Assembly: GCA_020346465.1 (NCBI GenBank)
Contig: CP070783.1
Coordinates: 843,055-898,335 of the forward strand
Direction: 5' to 3'
Source: Deltaproteobacteria bacterium
GTDB taxonomy: Bacteria > Desulfobacterota > Deferrimicrobia > Deferrimicrobiales > Deferrimicrobiaceae
Length of the DNA: 55,281 nt
Both the position numbers and the translations under genes were made by a program. The notes below the pieces were generated by a model. The model had not been told where the DNA came from and did not search any database. It saw only the letters and a list, made by a program, of their open reading frames with translations. Shown here in pieces: positions 37,924 through 45,780 of this stretch; the first letter of the stretch is position 1, and each line of letters begins with the position of its first letter.

Positions 37924-38012
37924 GGGATCCGTTTGCGCCGCGTTCGCGTCCGCCTGTCCCTTCCTGTCCCCTTGACGAAGGGCCTGAACGGCGGAAAACG
38001 CCGGGAAGACAG
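37924..38012. repeat. Dispersed repeat, outer module only
   Basis: GTTTGCGCCGCGTTCGCGTC (37931-37950), CCCTTCCTGTCCC and a relic of AACCGGCTGAAAAC (GAACGGCGGAAAAC) follow the order of the outer module of copies 3 and 5. Confidence 0.55.
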
Positions 38013-38131
38013 GGATCGGGAGCCAGCGGTTGCGCAAAAGGAGGAGGACCCGGGCGGGGACGGCCCCGGCGAAAGTCTCGCAAGGGGAACTGCGGTTTCC
38101 GGAAGGGGAAGACGAGGGGCAAGGAGGGATC

Positions 38132-39295
38132 ATGAGGTTCCAGGGATTGGATTACTACGGGATCGAGGGCGACCTCAAGAGCGAGGCCCGCATGATCCGG
38201 GACACCGTCCGGCAGTTCGTCGACCGGGAGTTTCTGCCCGTCGTCCGGGATCATTACCGGGCAGGAACCTTCCCCCTCGCGATCGTCCCGAAACTGGGGG
38301 AGATGGGGCTTCTGGGCTCGACCCTCTCGGGGTACGGCCTGCCGGGGATCGACAACATTTCGTACGGGCTCGTCATGCAGGAGCTGGAGCGGGGCGACTC
38401 GGGGCTGCGCAGCATGGCCTCCGTGCAGGGGGCGCTGGTGATGTACCCGATCTTCACGTTTGGCAGCCCGGAGCAGAAGGAGCGGTGGCTTCCTCTCCTG
38501 GGGGCCGGAAAGGCGATCGGTTGCTTCGGGCTCACGGAGCCCGATCACGGCTCCGACCCCGCGGGGATGAAGTCCCGGGCCGTGCGGGACGGGAAGGGGT
38601 ACGTCCTGAACGGCACGAAGATGTGGATCACGAACGGGACGGTGGCGGACGTGGCGGTGGTGTGGGCGAAGCTCGACGGGGTCGTGCGCGGCTTCCTCGT
38701 GGAGAAGGGGACGCCGGGGTTCTCGGCCCCGGAGATCCATTCCAAGCTGTCGCTGCGCGCCTCGATCACGTCGGAACTGGTCCTCGAGGACGTCCGCGTG
38801 CCGGCGGAGAGCCTCCTCCCCGGGGCGGAAGGGCTCAAAGGGCCGCTCCTGTGCCTGACCCAGGCGCGGTACGGGATCGCCTGGGGGGCCGTGGGATCGG
38901 CGATGGCCTGCTTTCGGGAGGCGCTCGCCTACACGCAGGAGCGGAAGATGTTCGGAAGGCCGGTGGCTTCGTTCCAGCTCACCCAGGCGAAGCTCGCCGA
39001 CATGGTCACGCAGATCACGATGGGCCAACTGCTTGCGCTGCAGCTGGGGCGGCTCAAGGACGCGGGCACGATGCGCCCCCAGCAGGTGAGCCTCGCCAAG
39101 CGGACCAACGTCCGGATGGCCCTCGAAATCGCCCGGACCGCGCGGGGGATGCTGGGCGCGAACGGGATCTCGGACGAATACCAGGTGATGCGGCACATGT
39201 GCAACCTGGAGTCCGTGGACACCTACGAAGGGACGTACGAGATCCACACGCTCGTCCTGGGGAAGGACGTGACCGGGATCGACGCGGTGTCATGA
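38132..39295 (+). CDS. Acyl-CoA dehydrogenase, glutaryl-CoA dehydrogenase-like
   Basis: A 387-residue FAD enzyme. Family marks: CFGLTEPDHGSDPAGM, a flavin-contacting KMWITNG, ARYGIAWGAVGSAMACFREA with the QERKMFGRPVASFQLTQAKL stretch, and the catalytic Glu366 in DTYEGTYEIH. The order and the position of the base match glutaryl-CoA dehydrogenases, which oxidise and decarboxylate glutaryl-CoA to crotonyl-CoA in lysine, tryptophan and benzoyl-CoA breakdown; a non-decarboxylating form is known in strict anaerobes and cannot be told apart by eye. ATG 38132 follows AAGGAGG. No other gene of the pathway, and no etfAB, is in the window. Confidence 0.88.
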   Translation: MRFQGLDYYGIEGDLKSEARMIRDTVRQFVDREFLPVVRDHYRAGTFPLAIVPKLGEMGLLGSTLSGYGLPGIDNISYGLVMQELERGDSGLRSMASVQGALVMYPIFTFGSPEQKERWLPLLGAGKAIGCFGLTEPDHGSDPAGMKSRAVRDGKGYVLNGTKMWITNGTVADVAVVWAKLDGVVRGFLVEKGTPGFSAPEIHSKLSLRASITSELVLEDVRVPAESLLPGAEGLKGPLLCLTQARYGIAWGAVGSAMACFREALAYTQERKMFGRPVASFQLTQAKLADMVTQITMGQLLALQLGRLKDAGTMRPQQVSLAKRTNVRMALEIARTARGMLGANGISDEYQVMRHMCNLESVDTYEGTYEIHTLVLGKDVTGIDAVS

Positions 39296-39423
39296 ATGAG
39301 GGGCCCCGCTCTTCCGGCGGCTGTTGTGCGTCCATTCCCCGGTGAGTCGGCTGACCCCGCCGATTCCACCACCCGGACGCCGGGAACGACGGCGCTCTCC
39401 GGCACTTGCCATCGATATCGTCG

Positions 39424-39449
39424 GTCGCTCCCTGCCGGGGGGGAGCGAC
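39424..39449 (-). terminator. Hairpin after the aldolase gene
   Basis: GTCGCTCCC and GGGAGCGAC form a perfect 9-bp stem five bases beyond the aldolase stop. There is no clear T-run on either side, so termination is probable but not certain. Confidence 0.45.
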
Positions 39450-39453
39450 GCCC

Positions 39454-40734
39454 CTAATCGTCGAAATCGCCCTGGGCGCCCGTGTCGCTGCCCAGGGTCT
39501 TCGCCCTCTCGACGATCTTCGCATCGGTCCACTCCGCCGGGTCCTCGATCCGGCCCGCCTTGGGTCCGAGGTCGAAGGACCCCGACGCAAGGATCGCCTC
39601 GATGGCCAGGGGCGCGGTGTCCTTCGCGTTGAAAACCCGGGTCATCATCTTGTAGGCGAACTCCTCGACCCCCCGGCACATCCGCTCCCGGATCCCGGCG
39701 GGCAGGGCGAGGAGCCGGTTCTCGAACGGAAGGTTCAGGTTCTTGTAGTCCCCCTTCTTCCACCCCTTCCCGTCGGCGTAGGCGACCATCTCGGCCCACA
39801 CTCCATCGTCCATCCCTTCCCCCTGCCGCTTGATGAAGCGTCCCTCGGCGTCGAGCTGCGCGTTGCCGTAGTCATTGACCTCGAGTCCCCACGAGATCAT
39901 CTGCAGGGCGGTGGCCACGTTCGCTTTGGTGGTGTGGGTGCGGTCCGCGATCTCGCGGAGCCGCTCGGAGCTGTTCCCGGAGGTCCCGTGCTGGGCGCCG
40001 CTCATCTTGTAGGGAACGAGAGCCTCGTGGATGTCGGCGGTCAGCCCCACCTGGATGCCCGCGTCGGACGCCTCGATCCCGTGGGTGGTCCCGTTGTTCA
40101 GGGCGATCCAGTCGGGGAAGATGCCGCGGGCGTTCAGGCCGCGGACGAGGAACAGCGCCTCCCCGACGGTCGAGAGCCCGGAAGCGCCCTTGATCTCGCC
40201 GACCTCGGTCTCCAGCCCGGCCCACTTCGGGATGAACGGGTTGATGGCGATGCTCGCGAGGAGGTTCCTGTCGTCGGGCTGGTGGGAGGCGTCGATTGCG
40301 ATCGAGGTGATGCCCGCCTCGAACATGGTGGGGATCTCCACCTTCGCCGCCGCCAGGTCCTTCTCGTTCTTGATCCCGTAGTGGTCGGCGTGGATGGCGA
40401 CGGGCACGGTGATCCTCATCTCGTTGCAGAGGGCGTCGACGATGCGCGCCATGTTCCAGTAGTTGACGGCGCAGTACGCCTTCTGGCCCCCTTCCGACTT
40501 GGCGATTTCGATGATCACGGGGGCATGGGCCCTCTGGGCGGCCTTGAGCGCCCCCCGGATGACGAAGTAGTTGCGCCCGTTGGCGGCCATGGCGATGGCC
40601 TTCCCCCTGGCCCGCATCGCCCGGTCGATGACCTTGCCGCTGACGATCAGCGCCCTCGAGGTCGGGAACAGGGACTGGATGTTGGGGGGGCGGCCCACCT
40701 GAAGGGCTTTCTCGAAATCCGCCGCATACGCCAT
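39454..40734 (-). CDS. Class II fructose-bisphosphate aldolase-like protein
   Basis: A 426-residue metal-dependent aldolase, longer than the about 350 residues of E. coli FbaA. Zinc and substrate motifs: HADHYG (His115, Asp117, His118), SIAIDASHQPDD, NNGTTHGIEASDAG and SGAQHGTSGNSSE. It would cleave fructose 1,6-bisphosphate, or condense trioses in gluconeogenesis, in the cytoplasm. The start is ATG 40734 behind AAGGAG; the open frame upstream has no signal. The gene is single, divergent in position from nothing close, and followed by a hairpin. A related tagatose- or other sugar-bisphosphate substrate is possible. Confidence 0.88.
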   Translation of the reverse strand: MAYAADFEKALQVGRPPNIQSLFPTSRALIVSGKVIDRAMRARGKAIAMAANGRNYFVIRGALKAAQRAHAPVIIEIAKSEGGQKAYCAVNYWNMARIVDALCNEMRITVPVAIHADHYGIKNEKDLAAAKVEIPTMFEAGITSIAIDASHQPDDRNLLASIAINPFIPKWAGLETEVGEIKGASGLSTVGEALFLVRGLNARGIFPDWIALNNGTTHGIEASDAGIQVGLTADIHEALVPYKMSGAQHGTSGNSSERLREIADRTHTTKANVATALQMISWGLEVNDYGNAQLDAEGRFIKRQGEGMDDGVWAEMVAYADGKGWKKGDYKNLNLPFENRLLALPAGIRERMCRGVEEFAYKMMTRVFNAKDTAPLAIEAILASGSFDLGPKAGRIEDPAEWTDAKIVERAKTLGSDTGAQGDFDD

Positions 40735-40864
40735 GGGAGGTCTCCTTCCGGATGGGTTGAATCGACTGGGGAGAATTTTCTCCCGGATCGTCCCCGGGGG
40801 CAAGCCTTCTTGCAAACCGTCCCGAAAACCGCCGTCGGTTGCGCGGTCAAGTGCCCGATTCCGG

Positions 40865-41140
40865 TCAACAGGCGCAAGAGGGCTTCGAGCCGGACAGCCA
40901 CCCGTTCAGGATCGACGTGGCACAGCCCACTCCGGGACTCACCGTGATCGCGTTTCCCGGGCAGTTCATCGCGCAAGCACCGCACTCCATGCAGGCATCC
41001 CGGTCGATGATCCGGGCTTTCCCGTCCGGAACGGAGAACACACCGTGCGGACAGACTTTTGCGCACATGCCGCATCCCGTGCAGGAAGCTTCTGCCAACC
41101 GGACGGTGGCGACCCCTTCGAGATACCGGAATCCATTCAT
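40865..41140 (-). CDS. hgcB: HgcB, ferredoxin partner of mercury methylation
   Basis: A 91-residue two-cluster ferredoxin encoded 24 bases after hgcA. Cluster ligands are Cys20/23/26/30 (CTGCGMCAKVCP) and Cys50/53/56/60 (CMECGACAMNCP). Beyond them lies Cys73 in GVGCATSILNGWL and a terminal CAC (Cys89, Cys91). HgcB passes electrons to the corrinoid of HgcA; the extra Cys near 73 and a C-terminal cysteine pair are known features of the family. Here the usual adjacent Cys-Cys end is Cys-Ala-Cys. ATG 41140 is six bases past AAGGAGG; the ATG at 41146 is too close to that site. The context with hgcA decides the name. Confidence 0.9.
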   Translation of the reverse strand: MNGFRYLEGVATVRLAEASCTGCGMCAKVCPHGVFSVPDGKARIIDRDACMECGACAMNCPGNAITVSPGVGCATSILNGWLSGSKPSCAC

Positions 41141-41164
41141 CCCCATCCTCCTTCCGCCGGAGCG

Positions 41165-42376
41165 TCAGCCGGCGAGCGCCCCCGTGATCCAGAAGACGAT
41201 GGCCGATGCCGCCAGGGCCGCCTGGACGGGGATGGCCCGGCGCATCTCCTTCTCGACCCCCGAGGGGGACGTGAACGGGGTCGCCCCGGTGAAGTTCATG
41301 GCGACGAACGACGAGACGGCCGGAAGCGCCGAAAGGATGGCCAACGTCTGAAGCGGTCCGACAGCATCCCGGTACAGGGCGGCACCAGATGCCGCAAGAA
41401 GGGCCCCGATGAACGCCCCTTTTATCGAGAAGGCCTTCCACGGGATCCAGGGAAGAAGCAGCGGTGTCGCGACCGCTCCGCCGAGGATGCCGGCCGCCAG
41501 GATTGCCAGGGCGGCGGTTCCCCGCTGCCAGGCGCCGGACAACGAGAAGACGCCGGGACCGATCCCCGCCAGGAGAAACAGGACCGGCAAGGCCAGGCCG
41601 ACCGGTTTCAGAAGCCCCACGATCTCCATGGGCGTCAGAGAGAGCCGCTCCGCCAGCGGGAAGGCGACCCGTCGCATCTCCGGCGCCGCCTTCATTCCAT
41701 CCGCCAGGAACCGCTTGATGTCCCTGGCATAAACGGGCCCGTAGGTCACCCCGAACCCGCATCCCTTCCGGACCCGGTGGGCGGACACCCCCGGCGCCCC
41801 GAGCTGCGGCAGGATGAGTCTTCGGTGCGTCACCACGTCCGCAAGCCGGGACTCCGTAACGCGCCGGACCACCTCATCCGTGCCGAAGGCACCCTTTCCC
41901 GCGGCGCACCAGACGTTGACCCCGTCCGTGTCGAGCACGAGGATCCAGGCGTCCACGCCGCCGAGCTCCTTCCGCAGCGCGTCCCATGTCATTTTGTAGT
42001 TCGCCGTGACGAGGACCGGCGACTCCGGAACCGGGTTCCCTGCGGCGTACAGGCGCGGGGCGATCCGGTACCGCCCGCGGCCGATCCCCCACCGCACCTT
42101 CCACCGGCCGAGGATGTCGCGAGCGCGCAAGGTGGCAACGACGCGGGGGACCGGTCCGGCAGGCGTTTCCACCCAGCCGTCGAGGAAACCCTCGCGATAG
42201 GAGACGGGTTCCATCACGGGCGCCGATCCCCCGCAGCAAGGGGACGGCGTCCGGGCAGACGTTCCGCATGCGGCAGCCGTTACGGAAGAACCGGGGGCCC
42301 CGCACATGTCGGAAACCTGCCCTGCGGGTCCCTCCTCCCATCCCGCCCGGGCCGATCTCTCGTGGCAGTCGCTCAT
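41165..42376 (-). CDS. hgcA: HgcA, corrinoid mercury methyltransferase
   Basis: A 403-residue membrane protein. The N-terminal corrinoid domain contains the signature DGVNVWCAAGKGAFGT, where Cys157 is the proposed lower-axial ligand to cobalt in the cap helix. The C-terminal half has about five membrane helices (from about residue 255, such as PVGLALPVLFLLAGIGPG and TAALAILAAGILGGAVATPL). HgcA with HgcB converts Hg(II) to methylmercury and is found only with that pair. Before the corrinoid domain is a Cys-rich stretch (DMCGAPG, AACGTS, SPCCGG) that is longer than usual and could bind metal. The ATG at 42376 overlaps the marR stop (ATGA), so the three genes are one operon. Confidence 0.95.
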   Translation of the reverse strand: MSDCHERSARAGWEEGPAGQVSDMCGAPGSSVTAAACGTSARTPSPCCGGSAPVMEPVSYREGFLDGWVETPAGPVPRVVATLRARDILGRWKVRWGIGRGRYRIAPRLYAAGNPVPESPVLVTANYKMTWDALRKELGGVDAWILVLDTDGVNVWCAAGKGAFGTDEVVRRVTESRLADVVTHRRLILPQLGAPGVSAHRVRKGCGFGVTYGPVYARDIKRFLADGMKAAPEMRRVAFPLAERLSLTPMEIVGLLKPVGLALPVLFLLAGIGPGVFSLSGAWQRGTAALAILAAGILGGAVATPLLLPWIPWKAFSIKGAFIGALLAASGAALYRDAVGPLQTLAILSALPAVSSFVAMNFTGATPFTSPSGVEKEMRRAIPVQAALAASAIVFWITGALAG

Positions 42377-42915
42377 CGTTTCGCTTTCCCTTGCTTTGCC
42401 GCGCAGCAACGCCGGAGGATCTCCCGGAATCGCTCGCTGTCCGGCCCGATCGTCCGGGCCAGCATATCGATTGTCTCGACGCATACCTCCCTCCGGTCCT
42501 CGGGGAGGGCGCCCAGGAGTTGCGACGTCATGGCAAGACATTCACGGTCCAGCTTGCGGTAAAGTTTCATCCCCTCTCCCTTCAACGCCACTTCGACCAG
42601 CCTCTTCTCCCGGTCGCTCCTTTTCCTGACCAGGTATCCGTCCCGCTCCAGGCGGTCAACGATCCGCGTCATCGTGCTCTGATGCAGTCCCACCTGGTCG
42701 GCAAGGTCGCCCATCGGCATCGGCCCACCCGCGAGGGCTTCCAGGGTATGAAACTGCTGGATGGTCAGAGGGCCGCAGGTCAGCTTTCCCCGCATGAGTT
42801 GATTGAAGAACCTGGCGATCCGTCCGAATGACCACCGGAGGGATGCCGCGCGGGCAGTTTCCGACGGAAAACCGGTGCTCCTTTTCCGCCTTCCGCCGAT
42901 CGTAGCTTTTCCCAT
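42373..42915 (-). CDS. MarR-family regulator leading the hgcAB operon
   Basis: A 180-residue winged-helix protein: LTIQQFHTLEALAGGPMPMG, then DLADQVGLHQSTMTRIVDRL (recognition helix) and ERDGYLVRKRSDREKRLVEV (wing), with a long C-terminal dimer helix. MarR proteins bind short palindromes as dimers and release when a ligand or oxidant binds. Cys residues occur at LTCGPL, DRECLAM, EVCVET and RRCCAAK near the end, so thiol or mercury sensing is conceivable. ATG 42915 is chosen because the likely -10 box lies just upstream, which would exclude the ATG at 42942 and give a leaderless mRNA. Its stop overlaps hgcA. Confidence 0.85.
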   Translation of the reverse strand: MGKATIGGRRKRSTGFPSETARAASLRWSFGRIARFFNQLMRGKLTCGPLTIQQFHTLEALAGGPMPMGDLADQVGLHQSTMTRIVDRLERDGYLVRKRSDREKRLVEVALKGEGMKLYRKLDRECLAMTSQLLGALPEDRREVCVETIDMLARTIGPDSERFREILRRCCAAKQGKAKR

Positions 42916-42937
42916 GCTGACAGCATATATTGTCAGC
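42916..42937 (-). promoter_or_regulatory. Probable MarR operator
   Basis: GCTGACA and TGTCAGC are perfect inverted 7-base arms around GCATATAT. The palindrome touches the marR start codon and covers the -10 box, the usual place for MarR autoregulation. Confidence 0.7.
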
Positions 42938-42949
42938 GGCATATGTCAA
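42922..42949 (-). promoter_or_regulatory. Promoter of the marR-hgcA-hgcB operon
   Basis: On the minus strand TTGACA (42944-42949), a 16-base spacer and TATGCT (42922-42927) predict a start at or next to the A of the marR ATG (42915). The -35 is a perfect consensus hexamer. Confidence 0.6.
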
Positions 42950-43077
42950 CAGGATTTTACCGCCCTCCGCGATCGTTCCGGATCTTGGCGATACTTTTCC
43001 GGTGGATTCGGGGAAGAAGCGGGATTATCGAGAAAGCAGTACCGGAAGAAAGAGAGCGTCGGGTGGCCTGAAGGGGA

Positions 43078-43110
43078 AATCCGCTTGCGCCGGGCCTGCG
43101 TCCTTATCGG
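43078..43110. repeat. Dispersed repeat, decayed outer core
   Basis: GCTTGCGCCGGGCCTGCGTC at 43083-43102 differs from the outer core at 19436 in a few positions. It lies between the marR promoter and the end of the next lipoprotein gene. Confidence 0.45.
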
Positions 43111-43148
43111 TCTTCAGGTGGACAGGTCAGGGCCATAACCCGGCCCGG

Positions 43149-43808
43149 TCACTTCGGGGCATCTCTTTTTTCATAGTGAGGTCTGAAATGATCGGTCAAT
43201 GCAAAGGCGAGCTGTTCGAGATAGCGACCGTATTGATCTTCGGAAGTGTTCATGCTGAAGGAGATGTCTTTGGAGTCGGAATGCACGCCTGCCACCTTCC
43301 AGCGCCCCTGACGCGAATTGCTCCAGATCGTCGCCCCGCTCACGGTCTCCCAATGCTTGGAAACCATCGAGATGCTCACAACCGCAGAGGCGTGGAGGGA
43401 AGAAAGGTCGGTCCCGATACTCACCTTGGGTTGCACGTTGGAAATCTCAAAGCTTCCCGTAAAGACCGAGCTCACCCCGTACTGTTTTTCGATCGCTTTG
43501 ATGGCCTCGATGTCCAATGAACTCCGGCCGAGCCTTGATACCAATTGATCTTCCGGCCCCAATTCGAGGAAGCGTACCCGAGGTTGGGCGTCCTGGATAT
43601 ACCCCATGAACTTTTGCGTGGCGACCTGATTGAGATTCCCGTTGGAGTTGGAGGTAAATTCCACGATGCCGATCGTTTTGTACGGCTGCAAATCGATTTT
43701 CGGAGGAATTTCCACGACGACCTTGTTGTGAGCGCATCCAAAGGCCAAAAAACCGGCCACGAAAGATCCCAGAAAGATTTTTTGTGCACGCGGGTTAAAT
43801 ATTTTCAT
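43149..43808 (-). CDS. Lipoprotein, unknown (LpoB/CsgG-like style)
   Basis: A 219-residue lipoprotein with a signal ending LAFGC. The mature part begins with strands (KTIGIVEFTSNSNGNLNQVA) and continues RFLELGPEDQLVSRLGRSSL, then KAIEKQYGVSSVFTGSFEIS. This is the pattern of periplasmic proteins such as CsgG-like, LpoB-like and DUF799-type lipoproteins, which begin with a Rossmann-like sheet. I cannot choose between them. A later part, TDLSSLHASAVVSISMVSKH, suggests a binding role. ATG 43808 follows AAAGGAA. It is in line with the lut genes but 110 bases away, so it is probably separate. Confidence 0.65.
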   Translation of the reverse strand: MKIFNPRAQKIFLGSFVAGFLAFGCAHNKVVVEIPPKIDLQPYKTIGIVEFTSNSNGNLNQVATQKFMGYIQDAQPRVRFLELGPEDQLVSRLGRSSLDIEAIKAIEKQYGVSSVFTGSFEISNVQPKVSIGTDLSSLHASAVVSISMVSKHWETVSGATIWSNSRQGRWKVAGVHSDSKDISFSMNTSEDQYGRYLEQLAFALTDHFRPHYEKRDAPK

Positions 43809-43918
43809 TGGGGGTTCCTTTTCCCCGAAAGATGACGTCGACAGCCCTCCGCATGATGTATCGGCGATAGGCTTGAGAAAGTTCATTTCCTCAGGGAGGA
43901 CGGGAATGTCACCCCGGG

Positions 43919-44416
43919 CTACGCCACGATGACGTCGAGCCGTTCCGGGCCGTGCACACCGATCGCCAGGGTGAGCTCGATGTCGGCCGTTCGGCTGGGT
44001 CCCGTGACCAGGGTGATGTTCGTGGGCGGGGCACCCGCCACCACCGCGAGGAGGTCGTCCAGGGTGGCGAAGATCCGGTCCCGGCGCACGATCGCCACGT
44101 GGTGCGCGGGAAGCAGCCCCGCCTGGACCGCCCGGCCCCCCTCGCTCACGCACACGATCGTACCGGTTTCGGCGATCGCGCCGAAGACCTCCTCCACCGT
44201 CACCTCCGCCGCCATGCAGTCGGCCACGCGGTTCGGGAAGAGGGGCGCCGCCGCCTTTTCGAGCTCCGTCAACCCGGGACAGTACACCGGCGATCCGGCC
44301 GGGACGATCCGGCCGAGCGCCGCGAGAAGATCCCCCGTGCCGGAGACGGAATGGGCTCCCGCCGCCGCTGCCGCGGCGTTCCCGAGAAAACGGGCCGAAA
44401 GGTCCGGGCCGCTCAC
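43919..44416 (-). CDS. lutC: LutC/YkgG-like LUD domain protein
   Basis: A 165-residue LUD-domain protein, third of the lutABC set. It shows AAEVTVEEVFGAIAETGTIV, then ALLP-type AGLLPAHHVAIVRRDRIFAT and LVTGPSRTADIELTLAIGVH, with the GPSRTADIE signature of the family. Together the three proteins oxidise L-lactate to pyruvate in the cytoplasm through iron-sulfur clusters. It is shorter than B. subtilis LutC (about 240 residues), as in many proteobacteria. The GTG start at 44416 overlaps the stop of lutB, so translation is coupled. Confidence 0.88.
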   Translation of the reverse strand: MSGPDLSARFLGNAAAAAAGAHSVSGTGDLLAALGRIVPAGSPVYCPGLTELEKAAAPLFPNRVADCMAAEVTVEEVFGAIAETGTIVCVSEGGRAVQAGLLPAHHVAIVRRDRIFATLDDLLAVVAGAPPTNITLVTGPSRTADIELTLAIGVHGPERLDVIVA

Positions 44417-45780
44417 GGCGCCTTCCTGCGGAAGGGGGTCTTCGCCGGCGCAGGCATCCGGCCCGCCACGTCCTTGCCGCCCAGAACGCGCACCACCGGC
44501 CAGAACCGACCGGCGAGTCGCTGCCCGAGGGCGAAGAGCGCCGGCGATGCGGCGACCTTGCCGAAGAGCGCCATGCCCGCCTTCTCTTTCGGGTCGGAGA
44601 ACCCTTCCCGCACCTTCCGGCGCCGCAGCTGCAGGATGATGTCCACCAGGGGCACGCGCACCGGGCAGACGTCGACGCACGCCCCGCACAGGGTGCTGGC
44701 GTCGACCACGGGGTGCGACTTCGCCATCCCCGTGAGCAGCGTCGTCAGGATCAGCCCCATCGGCCCGGGGTACGTCCACCCGTAGGCGTGCCCCCCCACC
44801 GTCCGGTAGACGGGGCAGACGTTCATGCAGGCGCCGCACCGGATGCACTTGAGGATGTCGCGCGACTCCCCGCCAAGGATCTCCGTGCGCCCGTTGTCCA
44901 GCAGCACGATGTGCAGCTCCTTCGCCCCCGTGGCGTCCCCGGGCTTGCGCGGCCCGGTGATCACGGAGACGTAGCTCGTGATCGTCTGCCCCGTCGCGGA
45001 GCGCGGCAGCAGGCGGATGAAGTCGGGGAAGTCGGCCAACGACGGGATCATCTTCTCGATGGAGAGGATCGCTACGTGGAGCGGCGGGACGGTGGTCACC
45101 ATCCGCCCGTTCCCCTCGTTGGTGAACAGCACGAGGCTGCCCGTGTCCGCGGCGGCGAAATTGGCTCCCGAGACTCCCGCATCGGCGGAGAGGAACTTTT
45201 CCCGCAGCACCTTCCGGGCGGTCCTGGTGAGCACCTGCGGGTCGTCGGAGTACGGGACCCCGAGCCGCTCCGAGAAGAGCTTTCCCACCTGCCGCCGGTC
45301 CTTGTGGATCGCCGGGACGATGATGTGGGAGGGTGCCTCCCCCTCGAGCTGGATGATGTACTCGCCGAGGTCGGTCTCCACGACCTCCATCCCCGCCGCC
45401 TCGAGGTGGGCGTTGAGGTCCACTTCCTCGGACACCATCGACTTCCCCTTGACGATCCTGCGCGCCCCCCGGTCGGCGAGGATCTTCCGGATGATCTCCT
45501 TCGCCACCGTCGCGTCCTTCGCCCGGTGCACCGTGGCCCCGGCGCGCGTAGCGGAGGCGACGAACTGGTCGACGTATCGCGGGAGGTTTTTCAGCACCTC
45601 CTCCCGGATGGCGGAGGCACGGTCCCGCATCGCCTCCACGTCGGCCACGGGGGCGAAGGCGTCGATACGCTTCGTCCCGAAGGTGTCGGCCGCATGCTTC
45701 ATCGCCGCCCGCAGCTTCTGGTTTCCGACGGCTTTTCCTGCATTGCTGCGGAAGGAGAGGCTGGTCTGGGCGCCGCTCAT
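44413..45780 (-). CDS. lutB: LutB/YkgF-like lactate-utilisation iron-sulfur protein
   Basis: A 455-residue protein. The N-terminal LUD domain (about 60-290) contains KGKSMVSEEVDLNAHLEAAG and DTGSLVLFTNEGNGR. It is followed by a two-cluster ferredoxin domain with CIRCGACMNVCPVYRTVGGH and CGACVDVCPVRVPL, and a basic C-terminal tail (LRRRKVREGFSDPKEKAGM). This is the full LutB layout. It carries electrons from lactate toward the quinone or other acceptors. ATG 45780 overlaps the lutA stop (ATGA). No lactate permease or GntR/LldR-type regulator lies in the neighbourhood. Confidence 0.92.
   Translation of the reverse strand: MSGAQTSLSFRSNAGKAVGNQKLRAAMKHAADTFGTKRIDAFAPVADVEAMRDRASAIREEVLKNLPRYVDQFVASATRAGATVHRAKDATVAKEIIRKILADRGARRIVKGKSMVSEEVDLNAHLEAAGMEVVETDLGEYIIQLEGEAPSHIIVPAIHKDRRQVGKLFSERLGVPYSDDPQVLTRTARKVLREKFLSADAGVSGANFAAADTGSLVLFTNEGNGRMVTTVPPLHVAILSIEKMIPSLADFPDFIRLLPRSATGQTITSYVSVITGPRKPGDATGAKELHIVLLDNGRTEILGGESRDILKCIRCGACMNVCPVYRTVGGHAYGWTYPGPMGLILTTLLTGMAKSHPVVDASTLCGACVDVCPVRVPLVDIILQLRRRKVREGFSDPKEKAGMALFGKVAASPALFALGQRLAGRFWPVVRVLGGKDVAGRMPAPAKTPFRRKAP

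Noticed and set aside
43919-44848. A 309-residue LutC
   Set aside because: The first 144 codons are another frame of lutB. The true start is the GTG at 44416 that overlaps the lutB stop.
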